Assembly (NCBI RefSeq): GCF_005771675.1
Contig: NZ_VAJM01000003.1
Coordinates: forward strand, 1 to 64,000
Direction of reading: 5' to 3'
DNA from: Hymenobacter jeollabukensis
GTDB taxonomy: Bacteria; Bacteroidota; Bacteroidia; Cytophagales; Hymenobacteraceae
Length of the DNA stretch: 64,000 nt
In this document: positions 55,311 through 64,000 of the stretch, one piece after another
Position numbering within the stretch: the stretch's first letter is position 1
Layout: each line of letters opens with the position of its first letter
Notes under the pieces: model-generated
What the model was told of the DNA's origin: nothing
Databases searched by the model: none
Seen by the model: only the letters and a program-made list of their open reading frames with translations
Position numbers and translations under genes: made by a program

Positions 55311-56573
55311 ATGAAAACCCTGCGCCTCACCTTTGAAAGCTTCCGGTTTGCCTGGCAGGCCCTGCAGGCTGATTTGCTGCGCACCATTCTTTCGTTGCTG
55401 GGCGTCACCATCGGCATCTTCGCCATCATTGCCGTCTTCACCGTGGTCGACTCGCTGGAGGCCAGCATCCGGCAGAGCATGAGCTTCGTGGGCGACAAGG
55501 TGATTTACGTGGCCAAGTGGCCCTGGGCCTTCGGCGGCGACTACCCCTGGTGGAAGTACTTCAACCGGCCCAGCCCCACCATGCGCGACTTCCGCCAGCT
55601 GCAACGCCTGCTCACGCCGGAAAACCAGCGCGGCATTGCCCTGTTTGCGGCCCGGGGCGGCAATACGCTCAAGGCCGGCTCCAACAGTATGGAAAGCATT
55701 GCCCTGCAGGGCGTCACCTTCGAGTACCGGCTGGTGTCGGACGTGCCGATTCAGGAAGGCCGCTATTTTACCCCGCAGGAGGTGGAAGCGGCCCGCAACG
55801 TGGCCGTGGTGGGCTACGACATTGCCCACAACCTCTACCCCGTGGGCTCGGCGGTTGGCCGCGAGTTCCAGACGCACGGGCGGCGCTTCGTCATCATCGG
55901 GGTGATGGAGCGCGAGGGCAAAAAGCTCATCGACACGCCCAGCAACGACACCAACTGCCTAGTGCCCCTGGGCGCTTTCACCAAGATTTATGCCCTGAGC
56001 ACCGGCGGCATGGGCGGGGCCCAGGGCACCATCGGCATCAAGGGGGCCGACAGTGACCCGGGCCTGCTCAACCTGGAGGCCGAGGTGCAGGGCGCCATGC
56101 GCACCATCCGCGGCCTGAAGCCCCGCGAGGAGGACGACTTCGCCCTGAACCGCCCCGAAATGCTGGCCGACGCCATTACCAAGCTGTTCAGCGTCATCGG
56201 AGTGGCCGGGGCGCTGATTGGGGGGCTGGCCACGCTGGTGGGCGGCTTCGGCATTGCCAACATCATGTTCGTGTCGGTGAAGGAGCGCACCAGCCTCATC
56301 GGGATTCAGAAGTCGCTCGGGGCCAAGAACTACTTCATTCTCTCGCAGTTTCTCTTCGAAGCCGTGTTTCTGTGCCTGCTCGGCGGGGCGGCCGGGCTGC
56401 TGCTGGTGTGGCTGGTCACGCTGATACCCCAGGATTCCTTCCGCATTTTCATGACGCTGAACCGCATCATCCTGGGCCTGGGGCTGTCGGTGCTAATCGG
56501 CATCATCTCGGGCATTGTGCCCGCCGTGGTAGCTGCTATGATGGACCCCGTGGACGCCATCCGGGCGAAGTAA
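55311..56573 (+). CDS. ABC transporter permease, MacB/FtsX type
   Basis: 420 aa. One N-terminal transmembrane segment (~residues 22-48, LSLLGVTIGIFAIIAVFTVV), a large periplasmic domain (~50-290), then three transmembrane segments (~298-325, 340-370, 385-412) ending with the FtsX signature (GIVPAVVAAMMDPVDAIRAK). MacB-type permeases drive export of peptides, drugs or lipoproteins with a separate ATPase. No matching ATPase gene adjoins it. ATG 55311 directly after element E. Confidence 0.92.
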   Translation: MKTLRLTFESFRFAWQALQADLLRTILSLLGVTIGIFAIIAVFTVVDSLEASIRQSMSFVGDKVIYVAKWPWAFGGDYPWWKYFNRPSPTMRDFRQLQRLLTPENQRGIALFAARGGNTLKAGSNSMESIALQGVTFEYRLVSDVPIQEGRYFTPQEVEAARNVAVVGYDIAHNLYPVGSAVGREFQTHGRRFVIIGVMEREGKKLIDTPSNDTNCLVPLGAFTKIYALSTGGMGGAQGTIGIKGADSDPGLLNLEAEVQGAMRTIRGLKPREEDDFALNRPEMLADAITKLFSVIGVAGALIGGLATLVGGFGIANIMFVSVKERTSLIGIQKSLGAKNYFILSQFLFEAVFLCLLGGAAGLLLVWLVTLIPQDSFRIFMTLNRIILGLGLSVLIGIISGIVPAVVAAMMDPVDAIRAK

Positions 56574-56591
56574 AGCCAGTTGAAAAAAGAG

Positions 56592-56701
56592 GTCATGTCG
56601 AGCGCAGTCGAGACATCTCGCGGGCTGACGCTTGATAGTAGCGTTCTGTTCAACGAGCAGATTACTATCCAGCGAGATGTCTCGACTGCGCTCGACATGA
56701 C
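56592..56701. repeat. Palindromic boundary element I (GTCATGTCGAGC family), perfect 30-bp arms
   Basis: Arms 56592-56621 and 56672-56701 are exact inverted complements (GTCATGTCGAGCGCAGTCGA...). A nested inner pair, GATAGTA (56634-56640) and TACTATC (56663-56669), continues the palindrome. It begins 18 bp after the ABC permease stop. The outer sequence matches the inner part of composite element J. Confidence 0.92.
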
Positions 56702-56939
56702 GTTCGAGGAACATTCGGCAGCATAACAAATTCGCCATACTTGCTAGTTGGATGTTAACAAATTGTTAACTTGGGCGCCCATACTTTTGGTCGTTCCGCC
56801 GCCAAGGCGTTGAACGGCCTTTCTTTTGCCCCCTCATACATTCCCATTTCTCACTTCCCGGCCCGCCGTGCCTGAACCTGTGCGGTAGCATCAGCCCTTG
56901 ACGACGAAGGCGGCCCGGCCCATTACCATCAGCGCGGCT

Positions 56940-57803
<864 letters not shown>

Positions 57804-57824
57804 CCGACTTCAGCGCAGCTGCGC

Positions 57825-57856
57825 AAAGCCTCCGGCCCGGCCGGGGGCTTTTTTTA
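57825..57856 (+). terminator. Terminator of the LOG gene
   Basis: Stem AGCCTCCGG / CCGGGGGCT with a small loop followed by seven T residues, about 25 bp after the stop. Confidence 0.8.
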
Positions 57857-57967
57857 TTTTACCACTGTTGATCTGTAGTTTGGTTATATGATATTAATTC
57901 AGTTATATGAAGTCGTGTTATTGTGCCCAAACGAATGTTGGCCGTTTTCCCTCACCCACCCTCTCTT

Positions 57968-58600
57968 ATGAATCCTACCAAACACGTCTACATCATTCCG
58001 CGCTGGGGCGGCAACTCCAGCAGCGACTGGTACCCCTGGCTGAAGCAGCAGCTGGAACAGGCCGCGGCCGAGGATGGCTGCCGCTACGAAGTGCACCCGC
58101 TGGACATGCCCGCCTGGGACGTGCCCGTTATCAGCCAAGCCGTGGAGCACCTGGCTAAGCTGCTGCCGCCCGCCAAACTAGCCGAGCAGGAGGTGTACCT
58201 GGTGGGCCACAGCGTGGGCTGCCTGGCTATTCTGCACTACCTGGCCGAAATCAACAAGCAAGACCCCAGCGCCCGGGTGGGCGGGGTGCTGTGCGTGGCC
58301 GGCTGGTTTATGGTGGATAGCCCCTGGCAGGATATCCTGCACTGGATGAACGCGCCCATCGACTACGAGCAGGCCCGCCAGGCGATTCCCGAAGACAAGC
58401 TGATGGTGCTGCTCTCGGACGATGACCCGTATACTTCGGCGTACCAGCAAAACGAAAAGCTGTGGCTGGAGCGCCTGCAGGCCCGCGTGAGCATTCTGCA
58501 CGGTCGGCAGCACTTCAGCGCCCAGCTGGACCTCGACGTACGCGACGCCGTGCGCGACCTGGCCGGTGCCTTCGACCATACTGAAACGCTGCGCCGGTAG
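57968..58600 (+). CDS. RBBP9/YdeN-family serine hydrolase (copy 1)
   Basis: 210 aa from ATG 57968. Small alpha/beta hydrolase: KHVYIIPRWGGNSSSDWYPWL start, nucleophile S82 in VGHSVGC, Asp in LLSDDDPYT (D151-D153), His in GRQHFS (H182). The YdeN/RBBP9 family includes human RBBP9, whose substrates are poorly known. It is a tandem paralogue of the next gene, so a duplication occurred here. Own terminator follows; separate transcript from copy 2 is likely. Confidence 0.9.
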   Translation: MNPTKHVYIIPRWGGNSSSDWYPWLKQQLEQAAAEDGCRYEVHPLDMPAWDVPVISQAVEHLAKLLPPAKLAEQEVYLVGHSVGCLAILHYLAEINKQDPSARVGGVLCVAGWFMVDSPWQDILHWMNAPIDYEQARQAIPEDKLMVLLSDDDPYTSAYQQNEKLWLERLQARVSILHGRQHFSAQLDLDVRDAVRDLAGAFDHTETLRR

Positions 58601-58714
58601 CCTGCCAAAACTGCCCGTTAACGGGCCTGAGCACTGCTTTTGAAGGCAACTCTGATATAGGCGCTTTAGCGCTTAAACATGCGTGATTAGCGCGGTGAAT
58701 CTTGTTGTTCCCGA

Positions 58715-58750
58715 AGAGAAGCTCCGGCGTTTACCGGGGCTTCTCTTTTT
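58715..58750 (+). terminator. Terminator after hydrolase copy 1
   Basis: Stem AGAGAAGCTCCGG / CCGGGGCTTCTCT followed by TTTT, about 115 bp downstream of the stop at 58600. Confidence 0.8.
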
Positions 58751-58867
58751 GGGAAAATAAGGCCATTTTGGGAAGGTGTAAGTAAATCAGGTTCCGACGT
58801 TTATACTTAGCCAATAATCAGTGGGCCGACAGAGCAGATACCGGGCCCGGCACGCAAATTATCTGGC

Positions 58868-59500
58868 ATGGTTCCTACCAAACACGTCTACATCATTCCG
58901 CGCTGGGGCGGCAACTCGGGCAGCGACTGGTACCCCTGGCTGAAGCAGCAGCTCGAAGCTTCTTCCGCCGAAGACCAGTGCCACTACGAAGTGAAGCCGC
59001 TGGACATGCCCGCCTGGCAGATTCCGACCGTCAGTAATGCTGCCGATTACCTGGCGGCAATGCTGCCGGCGGAGCGGCTGCGCCAGGAGGAAACCTACCT
59101 GGTGGGGCACAGCGTGGGCTGCCTGGCTATTCTGCACCACTTAGCCGAAATCAACAAGAAGGACCCGGAGCTGCAAGTGGGTGGGGTGCTGTGCGTGGCC
59201 GGCTGGTTTCTCATCGACAACCCCTGGCAGGATATCCTGAACTGGATGAACGCCCCGGTGGACTACGACCGGGCCCGGCGCGCCATTCCGGCCGATAAGC
59301 TGGTGGTCATGCTTTCCGACGACGACCCCTACACCACGGGTTACCAGCAGAATGAAAAACTGTGGCTGGAGCGCCTGCAGGCCCGCGTCAATATCCTGCC
59401 GGGGCGGCAGCACTTCAGCAACGCCCTCGACCCGGACGTGTGCGACGCCATCCGCGACATGACCGGGGCTTTTCTGCCGCCCTGGCTGGCCCGCGCGTAG
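58868..59500 (+). CDS. RBBP9/YdeN-family serine hydrolase (copy 2)
   Basis: 210 aa, same length and triad as copy 1 (GHSVGC, LSDDDPYT, GRQHFS). Large blocks are identical to copy 1 (KHVYIIPRWGGNS, VGGVLCVAGWF, YQQNEKLWLERLQARV), and variable stretches are concentrated at ~residues 30-65 and at the C-terminus. Copies share DNA identity over the 5' region as well, so duplication is fairly recent. Its distinct upstream sequence suggests separate regulation. Confidence 0.9.
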   Translation: MVPTKHVYIIPRWGGNSGSDWYPWLKQQLEASSAEDQCHYEVKPLDMPAWQIPTVSNAADYLAAMLPAERLRQEETYLVGHSVGCLAILHHLAEINKKDPELQVGGVLCVAGWFLIDNPWQDILNWMNAPVDYDRARRAIPADKLVVMLSDDDPYTTGYQQNEKLWLERLQARVNILPGRQHFSNALDPDVCDAIRDMTGAFLPPWLARA

Positions 59501-59574
59501 CCCCGCCGACCCGGAATCCGTAGCTTGGGGCGGGGCCGGAACGTCAAGGCCCCGTCACGCTACGTTTCTACCGA

Positions 59575-60747
59575 TTGGAGCCCGAATACGACTACCTATT
59601 GGCCGGCGGCGGCGCGGCGGGCCTGAGCATGGCCTACTATATCAGCCAGGAGCCGCGCCTGCAAGGCAAGCGCGTGCTGCTGCTGGAGCCCGCCGCCAAA
59701 GACCAGAACGACCGGACCTGGTCGTTCTGGACGGACCAGCCCACGCCCTACGACGCCGTGCTGGCGGCCGAGTGGCGGCAGCTGGCATTTCGCAGCCCGC
59801 GGTTTTCGGCCGTGCTGCCGCTGCGGCGCTACCGCTACTGCACCCTGCGGGGCATCGACTTTTACCGCTTCGTGCAGGCGGCGCTGGCGGCCCGGCCGGC
59901 GCAGTTTACGCGCGTGCCGGCCCACGTCGAGGAGCTGACGAACACGCCCGGCGGCGTGCGGGCCCGCACCTCGGCCGGCGAGTTTACGGCCCGTTACGTC
60001 TTCGATAGCCGCCCGCCCCAACCCGTGCCGCGGCCCGACCGGCGCTACCTCTGGCAGCACTTTCTGGGCTGGGAAGTGGAAACGGATTTCGACGCGTTCG
60101 ATGCCACGACGCCGGTGTTTATGGACTTCACCGTCGAGCAGCAGCGGGAGTGCCGCTTCGTGTACGTGCTGCCCTTCGGCCCGCGCCGGGCGCTGGTGGA
60201 GTACACGCTGTTTTCGGGGCAGCTGCTGCCACCGGCCGAATACGAGGCCGCATTACGGCAATATTTGGCCACGATGCTGGCCAGCCGGCCGTACCGCGTG
60301 GTGGAAACGGAAACCGGCGCCATTCCGATGACCGACCACCCGTTTCCGGCCCGCGACGGGGCCAATATCGTGAACCTGGGCACCCGCGGCGGGCGCGTGA
60401 AGGCCAGCACCGGCTACGCCTTTCTGCGCATGCAGCAGCAAGCCGCCCGCCTCACCGAGGCCCTTGCCACCACCGGCACCCTGCCCGCCGACCTGACCGG
60501 GGACCAGTGGCAGTTCCGCTTTTTCGACAGCCTGCTGCTCGACATCATGCAGCGCCGGGGCGAGGGGACGCGCGACATTTTCGCCGAGCTGTTTCAGCGC
60601 AACCCGGTGGAGCGCATCCTGGATTTTCTAGACGAGCGCACCACCTGGCCCGAAAACCTGCGGGTGATGAACTCCGTGACGCCCTGGCCATTTCTGCGCT
60701 CCATCGGGCAGGTGCTGCTGGGCCGGCCAGGGAAGAGGGCGGAATGA
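59575..60747 (+). CDS. crtY: Lycopene cyclase family protein
   Basis: 390 aa with TTG start at 59575. FAD/NAD loop YLLAGGGAAGLSMAYY at the N-terminus, the family motif NDRTWSFW (~residue 45), FMDFTVEQQ and LPFGPRRALVEYTLFS. Lycopene beta-cyclases form the rings of carotenoids from lycopene with reduced FAD. Many Hymenobacter are red from such pathways; no other crt gene is in the window. The stop is followed directly by palindromic element G. Confidence 0.88.
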   Translation: MEPEYDYLLAGGGAAGLSMAYYISQEPRLQGKRVLLLEPAAKDQNDRTWSFWTDQPTPYDAVLAAEWRQLAFRSPRFSAVLPLRRYRYCTLRGIDFYRFVQAALAARPAQFTRVPAHVEELTNTPGGVRARTSAGEFTARYVFDSRPPQPVPRPDRRYLWQHFLGWEVETDFDAFDATTPVFMDFTVEQQRECRFVYVLPFGPRRALVEYTLFSGQLLPPAEYEAALRQYLATMLASRPYRVVETETGAIPMTDHPFPARDGANIVNLGTRGGRVKASTGYAFLRMQQQAARLTEALATTGTLPADLTGDQWQFRFFDSLLLDIMQRRGEGTRDIFAELFQRNPVERILDFLDERTTWPENLRVMNSVTPWPFLRSIGQVLLGRPGKRAE

Positions 60748-60872
60748 TCAATTATCAATGAGCAATGAAGAATGAGGAATTGGCGTAACCGGGCCGGCAG
60801 GCAGGCGTAGCCTCATTGCTCATTGCTCATTGCTCATTGCTCATTGCTCATTGCTCATTGCTCATTGCTCAT
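60748..60872. repeat. Palindromic boundary element G with eight TCATTGC heptamers
   Basis: Right arm: eight perfect tandem copies of TCATTGC (60813-60868) plus a partial unit to 60872. Left arm (60748-~60780): degenerate GAGCAAT / GAAGAAT words, complementary in pattern. It separates the convergent crtY and ABC ATPase genes. The last codons and stop (TGA) of the ATPase gene lie inside the heptamer array. Confidence 0.88.
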
Positions 60873-61640
60873 CAGGCTCGCTTCGTTTTCCAGCCACGCG
60901 CGGGCGGCGTCGACGGTGGCGCGGCTGAGGGGCTGGAGCTGGGGCTCGGGGGCCGACATGTTCAGCAGGTAGCCGGGCATGGCGGGGAGCTGCTCCAGGT
61001 CGTGGGTGATGCAGAGGATGGTTTTGCGGTATTCCTGGCCCCAGCGGCGCAGCAGGCTGAACACGCGGCGGCGGTAGTACACGTCGAGCTGCTGGGTGGG
61101 CTCGTCGAGCAGCCAGAGGGCGGCGTCCTGCAGCCGGAGCTGGGCCAGCCACACGAGCTGCTGCTCGCCGCCGGAGAGCAGCGTGAAGTCGCGGTGGGCG
61201 AGGTGGACGGCGCCCACTTCCTGCAGGGCCGCATCGGCCTGGGCGTAGTCGGCCGGGGTGTAGCCGGCCAGCAGGCCGCGGTGCTGCCGAAAGCGGCCCA
61301 TCACCACCAGCTCGCGCACTTCGATGGGGAAGCCCACCACATTGCGCTGCGGCAGGTGAGCCAGCAGGCCCTCCACGGCCGGGCGGCGCACCGTGCGCAG
61401 GTCGCGGCCCGCTATTTCAACGGTGCCCTGGTAAGGCAGCTGGCCCGTCAGCACCCGGAACAGGGTGGTTTTGCCGGCGCCGTTGTGGCCCACAATGGCG
61501 ACAAAGGCGCCCTGGGGTACCGACAAAAAAAGGTTGCGGAGCAGAACGCGTCGTTCGTACCCCGCAACCAGATTGTCCGCGCGCAGCGCGAGAGGAGAGT
61601 TGGCAGTTGTCAGTTGCGAGTTGTCAGTTGATAGACTCAT
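60855..61640 (-). CDS. ABC transporter ATP-binding protein (orphan)
   Basis: 261 aa from ATG 61640. Walker A GHNGAGKT (51-58), Q-loop LPQRN, signature LLSGGEQQL, Walker B LWLLDEPT, and switch His ITHD. Gene order in the ATPase domain resembles the iron-siderophore/vitamin B12 FecE/BtuD class. No permease or binding protein adjoins it. Residues 2-~16 (SLSTDNSQLTTANS) are encoded by the arm of palindromic element H, and the C-terminal MSNEQ by the heptamers of element G, so both ends are repeat-derived. Confidence 0.85.
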   Translation of the reverse strand: MSLSTDNSQLTTANSPLALRADNLVAGYERRVLLRNLFLSVPQGAFVAIVGHNGAGKTTLFRVLTGQLPYQGTVEIAGRDLRTVRRPAVEGLLAHLPQRNVVGFPIEVRELVVMGRFRQHRGLLAGYTPADYAQADAALQEVGAVHLAHRDFTLLSGGEQQLVWLAQLRLQDAALWLLDEPTQQLDVYYRRRVFSLLRRWGQEYRKTILCITHDLEQLPAMPGYLLNMSAPEPQLQPLSRATVDAARAWLENEASLMSNEQ

Positions 61641-61694
61641 CAGGCAGGCGGCTTGGGGCCGGTAAAGATCCTGACAACTGACAACTACTAACTG
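61598..61694. repeat. Palindromic boundary element H (AGTTGTC heptamer family)
   Basis: Left arm 61598-61633 is five AGTTGxx heptamers (GGC, GTC, GCG, GTC, GAT variants); right arm 61671-61694 reads GACAACT words. It lies between the DUF2795 stop (61699) and the ABC ATPase, and covers the ATPase start codon at 61638-61640. Confidence 0.8.
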
Positions 61695-61698
61695 GCTC

Positions 61699-61920
61699 CT
61701 AATACTCGTCCTCGTTGAACATGAAGTCCTCCTTGGTCGGGTAGTCCGGCCACACTTCCTCGATGCTTTCGTAGGGCTGGCCGTCGTCTTCGAGGGCTTG
61801 CAGGTTTTCCACGACTTCCATCGGGGCGCCCGAGCGGATCGAGTAGTCAATCAGCTCGTCTTTGGTGGCCGGCCAGGGAGCATCTTCCAGGTACGAGGCA
61901 AGTTCAAGGGTCCAGTACAT
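61699..61920 (-). CDS. DUF2795 domain protein
   Basis: 73 aa, acidic. Opens MYWTLELASYLEDAPWPATKDELIDYSIRSGAP, the DUF2795 pattern (a single small domain, often with PATKxELI), and ends with an acidic tail DYPTKEDFMFNEDEY. No transmembrane segment or signal. The family is small and uncharacterised; a regulatory or nucleic-acid-related role has been suggested only loosely. Confidence 0.88.
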   Translation of the reverse strand: MYWTLELASYLEDAPWPATKDELIDYSIRSGAPMEVVENLQALEDDGQPYESIEEVWPDYPTKEDFMFNEDEY

Positions 61921-61980
61921 AGTCAGGGTGTGCGTAAAAAAGGGGGGAAGTTGAGAAAGGGTATCGGGCGCGGCGCCCGC

Positions 61981-62008
61981 AAAAATCCGGCCGAGGGGTG
62001 GCCGGCCG
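61981..62008 (-). terminator. Terminator of the DUF349 gene
   Basis: Minus-strand stem CCGGCC-ACCCC-type with CGGCCGG followed by ATTTTT, about 60 bp beyond the stop at 62070. Confidence 0.65.
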
Positions 62009-62069
62009 ACAAGGCGTCAGGAAAGGGCCGCGTATTGGGCTGACAACGCAAACGCGGCCGAAATGTTGG

Positions 62070-63374
62070 CTACTGCTGGTAGCGCAGGCGGAGGAATTCG
62101 ATGAGGTCGTTTTTGGTGCGGATTTTCCGTTCGAACGCCCGGATTTTGCTCTGCAGCATGCTGCGGAACGCCTCGTTGCCGGGCGTATCGGTGAGCTTGC
62201 CCAGGTTTTCCTCCAGCACGGCCTGCTCCTGCCGGTCGTACTTGATGAAGTCCTTGAGCGCGGCCACGCGCTGCGCGTACTGCTCGTCGGCCGGGGGCTT
62301 GGGGCCTTCCTGGGGCTGACGCTTCCGAATATAGTGCTCCAGCGAGCTTAGTTCAAACACCCGGTCGCAGGCCGAAAGGAAGGCTTCCCACACGCGGTCC
62401 GACTCGGGGCCGCGCACGGGGCCGACCTTTTTCCAGGCCGTTTGCAGCTCCTTGGCGCGGGCCACGGCCTCGTGCATGGGACGCTCCACCAGGGCTTCGG
62501 CTTCCTTCACCAGGTCGCGCTTGCGGGTGAGGTTGTCGTCCATGTAGTGGTCCTTGGCCTCGCTGCGCTTGGAGCTGATGTGTTCCTTCAGGCGGTCGAA
62601 GAAGCGGTTGTGGGCGGCGCGGAAGCGCGTCCACAGGTCATTAGCCGTCTTGCGGGGCAAGGAGCCGCCCACGTCCTTCCACTGCTGCTGCAGCTCCTTG
62701 AGCTGGGCCGTGACGCCTTCCCAGTCGTCGGAGTTCTGCAGGGCTTCGGATTTGTGGATGAGCGACTTGTACTTCTCAAACGCCCGGTTGGTCATGGCCT
62801 TTTTATCGGCCTGGAATGCTTTCTTACGGGTGTAGAAGTCTTCGACGGCGGCCTGGAAACGGTTTTCCATGTCGTCGGTCAGCTCCTTGGCCACCGGGCC
62901 GGTCTTGATCCAGGCCTGGCGCAGGTCCTTGAGCACCTCGGCGCCGGCCTGCCAGTCGACGCTGGTATGCAGGGCCTCGGCTTCCTCGATGATTTTGGCC
63001 TTGGTGGCGAGGTTTTTTTCGCGGTTGCGCGAGACGAGGGTGCGAATCTGCTCCTCGGCCTCGGTGAGGCGCTCGTGCAGGGCGGTGAAGTCGCCGAGGC
63101 CGTCGTAGGCGCCGATCTGCTCCTTCAGGTGCAGGGCCTTCATCAGGAACGAGCCCTTGTTCTCGGATTCGTCGATGCGCGCCAGCAGGCCGTCGACCTT
63201 GGTGCGGAAGCTCTCGAACCGCTGCGCGAAGTACATCAGCGCGGCGTCCTCGGTGTCTTTTACCTGCCCGACCTGGCGGGCGGGGAATTCCATGAAGGGC
63301 TTGAGCCAGACTTGGTCGCCTTCGATGTAGCCAAACTGACGGGCCTGGGTGAGCAGCTGGGTTTGCTGTTCCAT
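62070..63374 (-). CDS. DUF349 domain protein
   Basis: 434 aa, soluble and mostly helical with several DUF349 repeats (~70 residues each, W-K-x-x-G motifs: WKDVGGSLPRKTANDLWTRFRAAHNRFFDRLKEH, WKKVGPVRGPESDRVWEAFLSACDRVF). Coiled-coil-like heptads throughout. DUF349 proteins are common in Bacteroidota and uncharacterised. The start MEQQTQLLTQARQFGYIEGDQVWLKPFMEF is typical of the Bacteroidota members. Neighbouring genes give no functional hint. Confidence 0.92.
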   Translation of the reverse strand: MEQQTQLLTQARQFGYIEGDQVWLKPFMEFPARQVGQVKDTEDAALMYFAQRFESFRTKVDGLLARIDESENKGSFLMKALHLKEQIGAYDGLGDFTALHERLTEAEEQIRTLVSRNREKNLATKAKIIEEAEALHTSVDWQAGAEVLKDLRQAWIKTGPVAKELTDDMENRFQAAVEDFYTRKKAFQADKKAMTNRAFEKYKSLIHKSEALQNSDDWEGVTAQLKELQQQWKDVGGSLPRKTANDLWTRFRAAHNRFFDRLKEHISSKRSEAKDHYMDDNLTRKRDLVKEAEALVERPMHEAVARAKELQTAWKKVGPVRGPESDRVWEAFLSACDRVFELSSLEHYIRKRQPQEGPKPPADEQYAQRVAALKDFIKYDRQEQAVLEENLGKLTDTPGNEAFRSMLQSKIRAFERKIRTKNDLIEFLRLRYQQ

Positions 63375-63658
63375 ACGGATACTAACCTACTGAATAGGTG
63401 CGGGGTGGTGGGTGGCGGAAAACGTCAAACGCACAAGTTTACGGGTTTCGTAACGACTTGACGGTACGTAGGCAGACGAGCTTGGTTAGGCAATAAAAGG
63501 AATGCGCGGCAGTCGGCGCTGGCATCCGCTGCCGGAAGTTGCATTAGAACCTATATATGACGCAAGTAAACTTTGCGGGCTGTGTTCTGTAGCGCGGCTG
63601 GCGTAGCTTTGTGAAAGCGGTGTGACCAGCTGAACAACGGCGGGCACCTGCTGCGAAA
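63375..63658. other. Intergenic region with no gene seen
   Basis: About 280 bp upstream of the DUF349 gene and before composite element J. It must hold the DUF349 promoter, probably in the first 120 bp. No exact -33/-7 pair or RNA gene was recognised. Confidence 0.4.
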
Positions 63659-63877
63659 GAACGTCATGCGGACCCTACCGAAGCAGCGCTACCGCTTCGT
63701 TTGCCTCACATTGCACGTCATTCCGAGCTTGTCGAGGAATCTCGCGTGCTGACGTCCAAGGGTAACTTGCTCGTTGAGTTTACTCTCCAGCATCAGCACG
63801 CAAGATGTCTCGACTTCGCTCGACATGACGAACGCACGAAGCGGTAGCGCTGCTTCGGTAGGGTCCGCATGACGTTC
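63659..63877. repeat. Composite nested palindrome J, perfect 42-bp outer arms
   Basis: Outer arms 63659-63700 and 63836-63877 are exact inverted complements (GAACGTCATGCGGACCC...). A second, imperfect palindrome of the GTCATnnCGAGC family (63715-63753 and 63791-63830, similar to element I) is nested inside. The element ends 38 bp before the ettA start. Confidence 0.9.
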
Positions 63878-63915
63878 TACAATTCCCTTTTGACTCCAAC
63901 CCACAAGTTCTCTGC

Positions 63916-64000
63916 ATGAGCGACCAGCCCACCATTATTTTCTCCATGGCGGGGGTAACCAAGGTGTACCCGCCCCAGAAACAGGTTCTCAAGAACATCT
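63916..64000 (+). CDS. ettA: EttA, ABC-F translational throttle protein (5' end only)
   Basis: Only 28 codons before the window ends: MSDQPTIIFSMAGVTKVYPP then QKQVLKNI. This is the N-terminus of EttA-like ABC-F proteins (Bacteroidota members read IFSMAGVSK-PPQK-VLK-ISLSF). ABC-F EttA binds the ribosomal E site and gates entry into elongation according to ATP levels. Family assignment rests on this short stretch alone. Confidence 0.72.
   Translation, partial: MSDQPTIIFSMAGVTKVYPPQKQVLKNI

Noticed and set aside
60813-60872. Possible CRISPR-like array
   Set aside because: The units are contiguous 7-bp repeats with no spacers. It is a heptamer tandem inside a palindromic element, and no cas gene is present.

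Overview
The window looks like chromosomal DNA of a Bacteroidota bacterium, most likely Hymenobacter or a close relative in the Hymenobacteraceae. The reasons are the G+C-rich sequence (long antisense open frames, G/C at third codon positions), five proteins with a type A C-terminal sorting domain of the type IX secretion system (T9SS), a TamB plus lipoprotein-TamL pair, a Bacteroidota-type promoter (TTTG, 20 nt, then TAnnTTTG-like) and few Shine-Dalgarno sequences. No tRNA, rRNA, CRISPR array, integrase or transposase was seen.

Layout. 1-8000: FAD/NAD(P) oxidoreductase, a large beta-helix T9SS cargo, and a DPE2-like two-CBM20 4-alpha-glucanotransferase. 8350-16013: tamB-tamL operon for outer-membrane biogenesis. 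16173-21352 (minus strand): amidase, a predicted outer-membrane protein, a lipoprotein, a TonB-like protein and a TPR protein. 21482-26677 (minus): metF and metH; metH sits behind a SAM-I riboswitch with an apparently translational switch. 26815-32447: Gly-rich T9SS cargo, a PNGase F-family T9SS glycosidase, a 44-aa protein and a PA14-OmpA protein. 32660-39008 (plus): Old Yellow Enzyme, SDR, GMC oxidoreductase with its small subunit, and a GH1-like protein. 39094-41985: T9SS cargo. 42254-44797: catalase and OxyR, divergent around a candidate OxyR site. 44813-48687: DUF5996, alpha/beta hydrolase, YedK/HMCES protein and three small proteins. 48862-52277: DUF1800-DUF1501 pair. 52732-64000: ispD, a pentapeptide-repeat protein, queA, an ABC permease, LOG protein, two tandem RBBP9-like hydrolases, lycopene cyclase, an orphan ABC ATPase, DUF2795, DUF349 and the start of ettA.

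The most unusual material lies between genes. Eleven long imperfect or perfect palindromes, of several sequence families, sit exactly at gene boundaries. Five share arms built from a TGGTGA-type 8-bp word and a related loop core; others use 7- to 8-bp words or the CGTCATnnCGAGC type. Some supply stop codons or terminal codons of the neighbouring genes: the orphan ABC ATPase takes both its N-terminal and its last codons from two such elements. No mobilising enzyme for them is visible here.

Functional themes are methionine/SAM metabolism (metF, metH, SAM riboswitch, queA), peroxide defence (katA, oxyR), surface and secreted proteins via T9SS, envelope assembly (tamB, tamL, amidase), and glycan or glucoside metabolism (malQ, PNGase F-like, GMC/GH1 cluster).
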